From contig JAHBMJ010001846.1 in the NCBI GenBank assembly GCA_018398765.1, positions 1 to 24,285 of the forward strand: a stretch of 24,285 nt of DNA, given 5' to 3'. The notes beneath the pieces are model-generated. The model worked only from the letters and a program-made list of their open reading frames with translations, had not been told where the DNA came from and did not search any database. Below are positions 18,009 through 24,285 of the stretch, piece after piece. Source of the stretch: Chromera velia (taxonomy: Eukaryota; Sar; Chromeraceae). The translations under genes and the position numbers were made by a program. Position 1 is the first letter of the stretch. Every line of letters starts with the position of its first letter.

Positions 18009-19175
18009 CACAGAGATCAATCAGCAGAGAGACGCCACGACGGAGGGAGACGGCAACTTTTGACTCTCCTTCGGCCTCATCGATGGCCTCAACATGAGAG
18101 AAAGCACCAACTTTTACGTGCTACAGCGTGCGACACGTATGCCTGAAGACGGCTCTGTACAGTGTGGCAGTGGGCGATCAGCATGCATGGAGAGGCAGTG
18201 GGCGATCAGCATGCATGGAGAGGGCAGCTGCTGCACATCGACAACAGCCTCCCGTTCTTCACCCGTCTACATTCGTGGCATGCATGCATGTTCGCCGTCT
18301 CCGGCGTCTCATGGCGTCTCCCTGCATGCGTCTCCATGCATGCATGAATCCATGACCGTCTCCAATCATGGTCTCCTTCCGCAACTCTCTCTCCCTCTCT
18401 CCCCTCTCTCCCTGTTTCGACTCAATCTGTGCGGCGCCCGTGTTCGCATCCTTGGCATGTGATTTCGCATCGACACGTACTTTATATATAGTCAGACTCA
18501 GTGCGATCGTTGAGGCGTGTGTACTTGTGTGCCGTTCCACCGCCTGGACCGCTTCGGATGTCCCTGCTGCACGTCGTGGATGCTGCAGACAAACAGAGCA
18601 GGCGGCGTATTCCTACTCACCTGCCTCCTCACTGGGCCTCTTCTCTGCCAGTCCTTCTGTTTTCGCGGCCTCATATCTCGGCCTCGAAGGTCGTCCAGAC
18701 CGTCTGTATTGAGCATGTAAGTTGTGGTCTTCCTCGGACCTGTCATCCTGTCTGTGCATGCATAGATCAGCACAACAGCATGCACGCATACGCGTGCATG
18801 TAAAGGGGTGGAGGGGTGCGTCGAGCTGTCACGGTGAGAGAGTGGGGAGGCAGGGTTCAATGGGTGAGTTGGTGTGTGTGAGTTTAATTAAGGATGTGAG
18901 CAGCTCATCAGTGAGTCTCGACAGGTTCAGGTTTACTGTTAGACAGGACGTTGCAATTCATGTCTTCCCGCCTGATAGTAAGGAGTGACTGTGCTGCCGT
19001 CGCATCCTTCCCCCTCTTCTGTAGTCGATGTGAATCGCACTCAGGTGTTTTGTGGATGCTGCTTCTGGCTTGTGACTGTTCTGTACTCTACTGCGTTCCC
19101 TGCCAACTCCTGTCTGTCCCTCTGATCGCCTCGTGCAGGTCGCAGGGGCATGAGGAGGAGCCCTTGGGGCTGTGT
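18009..19175. promoter_or_regulatory. Divergent promoter region with TGCATGC cluster
   Basis: This 1.2 kb separates the starts of the acetyltransferase (-) and the hydrolase (+). It contains repeated TGCATGC/GCATGCA motifs at about 18181, 18209, 18278-18288 (overlapping), 18323, 18337-18344, 18755-18762 and 18778. Two of them lie in a perfect 28-bp tandem duplication (18167-18194 and 18195-18222). A TATA-like run, CTTTATATATAG, is at about 18480. Regulation by AP2-type factors is inferred only. No coding exon was recognised. Confidence 0.5.
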
Positions 19176-21243
19176 ATGCGTGGTTCGCTTTTTCACTTCG
19201 ACTTTCGTCCTTTCAGGAAACATCTCTTGGGTTTTGTGTCAAATGAGGAGTGCCCAAATGCTCTCGTACTAGTGGGGGGACTCACTGATGGTCGGTTGTT
19301 TCTTGGTGAGTAATCGTCTATTTGGTTTCTCCTTTTCGCATACTCCTTCGTCTCTTTTTATTGTTTGTTTGCTTCGAATTTGTTTTGACTGTTGGTTCCC
19401 GTCCTTTGTTTCTCCTAGAGAAATACATGCCTGGGTTCTCCGTTTTCTTCGTTGTCTTTAGTTGACCCGATTGCACATGAAACCCGGTATCCCTGAACAC
19501 AAACGAGGACAATTCAATAAACGGATTTGTGTCCGCCGATATTCCATGGCAGTATTACTTCTGTCTAGACTCATGTATGCTCTTTTGCCGTGCACGTTTT
19601 GAGGGAAGTGAAGCACGCCGTGCCTGCATGCGCATTGCACGGGGGGGGGGGCTCTGCAGGGTTCTTGGGGCTCAACTACGCAGCGCCTCTGGCTGAGTCC
19701 GCAAAAGGGTGCGGCTTCTCTCTCGTTCAAGTCAGCACTTCCCTGTATTGAAAAGAATTACAAAAAGATGAAAAAACACCGAGTCTGGAGACAGCGAGAT
19801 CCCCTCATGTCGGGTTGTTCCAGACAAACAACTTGTTGTCCGGTCTCTCTTTCCCATGTCAGTGAGTCAGGGAGAATGGATGACAGAATGGAATCTCGCA
19901 TAAGCTTCTCTCTCCGTCTCGTGTGTCTGCATAGATTCCTTCCTTCTTTTCTCTCCAGTTCGGGTGTCGTTGTTTTCTCTCCCAGCGTTGAAGTGTCTTC
20001 CTTCAAGAAAAGTAGACCGGATTCAACGCCAGGTGTCAAACCCGCTTGCTTCATCTGGTGGCATCCATTCAGCATGCATGCAAAGAAGAGTCTTTGAGCC
20101 GTGTGTCTTTTGTTTTAACATGTGCATATTGTCTCTATGTGAGCCTTTCTGCAGACGAACCTGAGCTCCTCTTGGAATCAATTTGGGGTCTGTACACTTC
20201 GGTCAGACGCTCAGGAGCTTCTCTTGCTTATCCGGTCAGCTGAAGTCTCTGTTGGTTTCTCTGTGATTTCGCATGTATATATGCGTGTGCGCACGTACAT
20301 CAAAAGCTGCACGAAGTGTTTTTCAGAGAACAGGGAGCTGCCGGGATGTACATCGATGGAAGCGGCTGTACGGTTTGCGTTCTTTGTTCAGTTTTTATTT
20401 CGTCCACATGCAGCTGTAGGGACGCGCAAGCAAAATTACATGGTGCCAAGAATATGCTTGAAAACATATTCTTGTCTGTATGTGGTCCGTCTGCCAGTGT
20501 GAGGATCGAAGGAAGACCTTTCTCTGTCTGCATACACACACAGGGGCCTGCCTGAAACAAATCGGCTTTTTCCTGTCTCCGCATGCAGACATCTCCGAAG
20601 GGTGCGCAAGGTCCAAAAAGTCGTTTTGTTGGGACATTCTACAGGGTCGCAAGTCAGAACATGGGAAGGGGGGGGGAGATGGATCAGAAGATAAAAGGGA
20701 GATGGATGATTGAAAAATAGCTTTGCATCTTACATCTCTGACTGTCCTGTTTGAGATAGTAGGCAGGTCTCTCTTCTTGGAGACTCTGTTTCGAGGGGGG
20801 AGGGTGCGCAGAGGGAGACGAGACGCGGAGTGCAGTGCATGATTAGCCTAGCTTTCAGAATTGCTCTGTCCGTCTCTTCTTTCGATCGCGTCCCTTCGCG
20901 TCCTTTTCTTCTTTCTTTTGACTAAACAGCTTCTCTTCTCTCTTTCTTCACTTTTCCCCCTTGTTTTCTGACGTTCAGATTTTTGAAACAGCAAGCTGCA
21001 TGGGTCACCCCAACAGGAAGCATACAACATAAACGCATGTGTTTCTTGCAGGACGCTTTGTCGGTTTTGAAACTTTTGCATGAGTTGAAGGAAGTGAGCG
21101 GGAAAGGGGGGGCAAAAGCGGTGAAGCAGCTTCTCGGTTTACCAAACGAAGAGCAGAGTGACAACTTTAAAGTCTGCATCGAAGACTTTGGAGTGAATGG
21201 AGTAATTCTCCAGGTAGGTGAGTGCGTGTGTATTTGTGTGTGT

Positions 21244-21276
<33 letters not shown>

Positions 21277-24200
21277 AAGAGAGAGAGATGAATGTCTGCG
21301 TGTCTCTTCGTGTGTAGCTACGTAAGGGGGCATCGATCCAACACATTTTTGGACTTTTCGGTCTTTCTTCGTTCAAAGTAACACCGTGACCTCGACCATC
21401 AATCCACTGCTGTTTGCACCGCCTTCCCATCTATCCCGGCTTTGTGCTCCGTGATCCTGCGTGCATGTTTGCATGCCGAGCTAAGTTTTTGATAGATCCC
21501 CCAGTCCCCCCCTTTCGCCCTCGTCCTTCTTGAAACGGTCAGTTCCCCAATCAACCCCATTTTAAATAGCCCCGCTGCGCGATCTTTTCCCTACACTGTT
21601 CTGTGGGAGGACAGGTCCGAGTGGATTTGCATCTGATTTTGTTTTTCTTTTCTTCTGCCTTCGTGCAGGCCGGCTTGAGTGACAGAGAAGCGATGGTCAG
21701 CGGGTCTCTGTATCGTCCGCTGCACGCCTCTCTTTTTCGTCGAAAGAGTTCTCGTTCCTTCATTGTCCTTTTCTTCGTCCTTTAGTTCTCCTGAAGATTG
21801 GGCGTTCGTCCACTCAATCTTGTCTCTCTTTGATCTTGATTGCTCCAAGTTCCCTTCAATCTAATGATTCGACGGTGGTGAAAGAGCAAAGAGTGAATTT
21901 GGGTCTCAAACAAGATCTGAAGAAATGCGGAGAAGTCTCGGAGGGCCTGAACGTGAGAAAAATATCGTATCCCCCCATGTCAGAAACGTTTCGTCTTGCC
22001 CCTCTCTCGTTTGACACCCATATCAATGTCTTATTGAATGATTATGGAAGAACGAATCGATCGGTCAATCCCTCAATGCTTTCTGTCAGCTGGGCTCTGA
22101 GGGTGCGGAGAAAGACGGCTTCTTGCGATTGAGAGACCAAGCCGACAAACTGATGAAGGAGGGAAAGCCAGACGAACTCCTACCGGAAAGGCTCTATGGG
22201 GCAGTGCCCATCACAGCCTACAGGTGAGTTCCTTGGTGTATTGCTGTATAGGTGAGCGCCTTGGTGTATTCCTCTGTCAAAACCTGTGTGTATATTCACA
22301 CCTGTATATTCACACACGTTTCTCAATGCATTGATGCATGTGTCCGTACATTTACATTTACGTGCGTCAGTCATCTCACGGAAGACAGGAAGTCAATCTC
22401 GGGACGCCGAAACGAAAGGGAATGAGCGCGATACTTCCGAAAGGGGATTTTTGAGAGAAGGGATGCTTTCTTTGCTTTTTCCTCCTATTGTCTTTTTGAG
22501 CAAACCAGCCGAAAATTCTCGCGTTGTCTTCGCAGTATCATACTTGAAGAAACTGCACACTGCATAACCCACATACATACATTCACGTGAATCTTTTGCC
22601 TTTCCATCCGATGTCGATGGCTCCTTTAGGTTTTCGAGCTTGATCGGAAGAAAGACGGAGGATGACCTCTTCTCTTCTGACTTGGAAGACGACTTCTTGG
22701 AGGAAATCGTCAAACCGGTCGACGTGCCTGTGTTCGTGTGCCATGGGTCAGGAAGGTAGAAAGCAAACAGCCTTAAGGACGTTCTAGTTGGTCACTGTGT
22801 CAAAAATGTATAATACAGAAAACGTGAAAGTGGATTGACACTGTGGTGTGGGATGGATTGGGTGGAACATCTCTTTGCGTTGTTTTCTCTTTTGCCCAGG
22901 TCAAGGCCGTGGAAAGGAAAGAGACGAAGCGGAGGAATCACCGCCAACTGTTTGTCTGTCTGTCTTCATCTCTTTGTTTTTCAGTGTGTGTCTCATTATT
23001 GGGTGGGAAGGAGCGAAGTTCCCCTTCCTTTTTTTCCTTCTCACATTCTTTATGCTTTTCCTGTTGAGTTGCAAAAATGACAATCAACTTCGGCACTTTC
23101 CGTTGTACAAAAAATCCAAATGTTAAATCGCCTGCCAGAGTTTTTAACGCTCCTTTTTGGTGGTTCCGTTCAAATGTGTCTAAGAGAGTAAGCAAACAGT
23201 CGCTTTCATCGTTGCCCTCGCCTTGCAGAACGGCAGATGAATATGCACCGTCACAAGAAAAGCTCCGGGAGTTCACGGGCCGTTTTCTGGGTGTGCTTAA
23301 AAGGTTTGTAGGCGTGGGGGTCGAATAGTTGACTTAATGGGTGTACCAATGGAAGTCTGAGTGAGAGAGTGAGTGAGTGAGTGAATCAGCAAGTCAGTGG
23401 GTGAGAGAATGACGAAATGCTATACGGATCGGGAGGTCAGAGATTCATGAGACTGCCCCAGACCTGTAGTTGCGAAAGGTTTTTTTTTTTTTTCACAGAC
23501 CCACCGGACCTCTAAAGGTCTTCTGGGTCTGTCTTTCATTGTGCGACTTGCGGTTTGCATTAGTCTTTGCGAACGGTTTCCCCCCTCATTTTTTAATTTC
23601 TTGGGTACCGTCTCGCCCCCTTCTGTCACTCTTTGGGTCTCCTCCCTTACGTGCGTGGGAGTGTGTCCTTTCAACTTTGCTGGATTATGCTCCTGAACTG
23701 GTGCTTGCCTCCCTATTTTGGGTGCCGTGGTTTAATTGAGGCTCGTGCAGCTGGAGGTCACTGTGTGTGTGTGGNGGGGGGGGGGGGTGTCCCGCTGAGA
23801 TGAGTCCAAAAGTCCCCCGGCGTCCCTGCTGCAGGAAGGGCATCTCTTGCGACTCTCTCTTTGTCGAAGGTCAGGTCATCAGACTGGGTGCACATGAGTA
23901 GTGGGGGTGTATCCATGGAATCGACATGTCGGCAAGGGAATTGTCTTGAATGCGCTCGATTTGTGCGCAGAGGAAAAAGAAGAGAAAAGACAAGCAGGGG
24001 AGAGCTGAAGCTGAGGGTAAGGGTGCAGCTCTAGGAGAGGTCAAATTAAGAAGCTGTTTGCAGGTTCCGTGGCCGAGTCTTTTCTTCGCTCGTGTGGTGT
24101 TTTTCTTCAATCTGAGAAGTTCGAATGTCACAGTCAGGTTTCAGGAATTAATCTGCTGTTCCGGCTGAAAAAGGCCACAGAGTGTTTTTGTGTTTGAAGT

Positions 24201-24285
24201 TGTCGGTCACAAAATGCATCCGTCCAACCCTTGCTGCTTTTATCGTCTCTCTCTCTCTCCCTCCCTCCCTCCCTCCCTCCCTCCC
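19176..24285 (+). CDS. DUF1749-family alpha/beta hydrolase (3' end beyond window)
   Basis: Exons proposed: 19176-19305, 19660-19730, 20155-20234, 20589-20652, 21052-21213, 21669-21695, 22090-22223, 22630-22755, 23229-23303 and 23835-23869; all junction phases agree, giving about 301 codons so far. Family landmarks appear in the right order: NALVLVGGLTDG, GFSLVQ-TNLSSSWNQFG (across a junction), VVLLGHSTGSQ with the G-x-S-x-G nucleophile elbow (exon 4), GVILQ-AGLSDREA (exons 5-6), AVPITAYR-FSSLIGRKTEDD (exons 7-8), and VPVFVCHGSG-x-TADEYAP with the probable catalytic Asp (exons 8-9). The protein ends in the window at a VEG segment; the expected His-containing last exon was not found and probably lies to the right. 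The family is a serine-hydrolase fold of uncertain substrate. The start ATG at 19176 is the Met closest to the conserved N-terminus. A possible extra exon at 19419 (EKYMPGF) is phase-compatible at its 5' side only by an uncertain donor. Confidence 0.8.
21222..21289. repeat. (GT)n/(GA)n microsatellite in the hydrolase gene
   Basis: GT-rich repeats directly followed by GA repeats, just downstream of the donor at 21214 and inside that intron. Confidence 0.9.
23360..23407. repeat. (GAGT)n tract and nearby homopolymers in an intron
   Basis: A short GAGT/GTGA tract. The same intron also has a T15 run near 23479-23493 and a G run at 23774-23787 containing the N at 23775, which is a sequencing or assembly ambiguity. 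Confidence 0.85.
23870..24285 (+). other. Probable last visible intron of the hydrolase gene
   Basis: A GTCAGG donor at 23870 opens this stretch. TGCAG-type acceptors at about 24026 and 24063 exist, but the frames they open lack the expected His motif and soon stop. The window ends in (CT)n and (CCCT)n repeats (about 24247-24285), which could be a pyrimidine tract before the true last exon. This is not certain. Confidence 0.4.

Overview
The window looks like nuclear DNA from an intron-rich protist. The best guess is a chromerid alga (Chromera-like relative of the apicomplexans), but this is an inference and not proven. The reasons are: many short GT-AG introns filled with microsatellites; a decayed LINE; a very long zinc-binding repeat protein of a kind I associate with protists and large DNA viruses; and clusters of TGCATGC, the core recognised by ApiAP2 factors in apicomplexans. 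No bacterial operon, tRNA, rRNA or CRISPR array is visible.

Layout. Bases 1 to about 2950 hold the 3' part of a broken non-LTR retrotransposon on + (reverse transcriptase, thumb, C-terminal CCHC knuckle, structured 3' end). An AT-rich spacer follows. Bases 3763-6636 encode a long, disordered protein on - with one ubiquitin-interacting motif; its first exon was not found. Bases 6640-8550 are mostly microsatellites, including about 540 bases of almost pure purine. Bases 8551-10285 (-) are a three-exon Cid1/TUTase-family nucleotidyltransferase whose active site seems to have lost two of three catalytic carboxylates. A CpG-rich divergent promoter region (10286-11186) separates it from a three-exon + gene (11187-15754) encoding about 1200 residues: a C2H2 finger, 47 tandem 18-residue CxHx6CxxC units, a second C2H2 finger and a terminal nuclear-localisation-like motif. 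After an AT-rich convergent spacer comes a three-exon GNAT N-acetyltransferase on - (16666-18008). A second divergent promoter region rich in TGCATGC leads to a DUF1749-family alpha/beta hydrolase on + (19176 to beyond the right edge), with ten exons visible.

The four spliced gene models were built by combining family similarity with intron phase; every proposed junction is phase-consistent. Together they show an unusual splice signature: donors are often GTCAG (C at +3) and acceptors are nearly always TGCAG. The genes do not look like one pathway. They are neighbours in a loosely packed eukaryotic genome, arranged as two divergent pairs. The most interesting items are the giant zinc-repeat protein with two ligand-less units, the apparent pseudo-nucleotidyltransferase, the splice-site signature, and the possible pseudoknot at the LINE 3' end.
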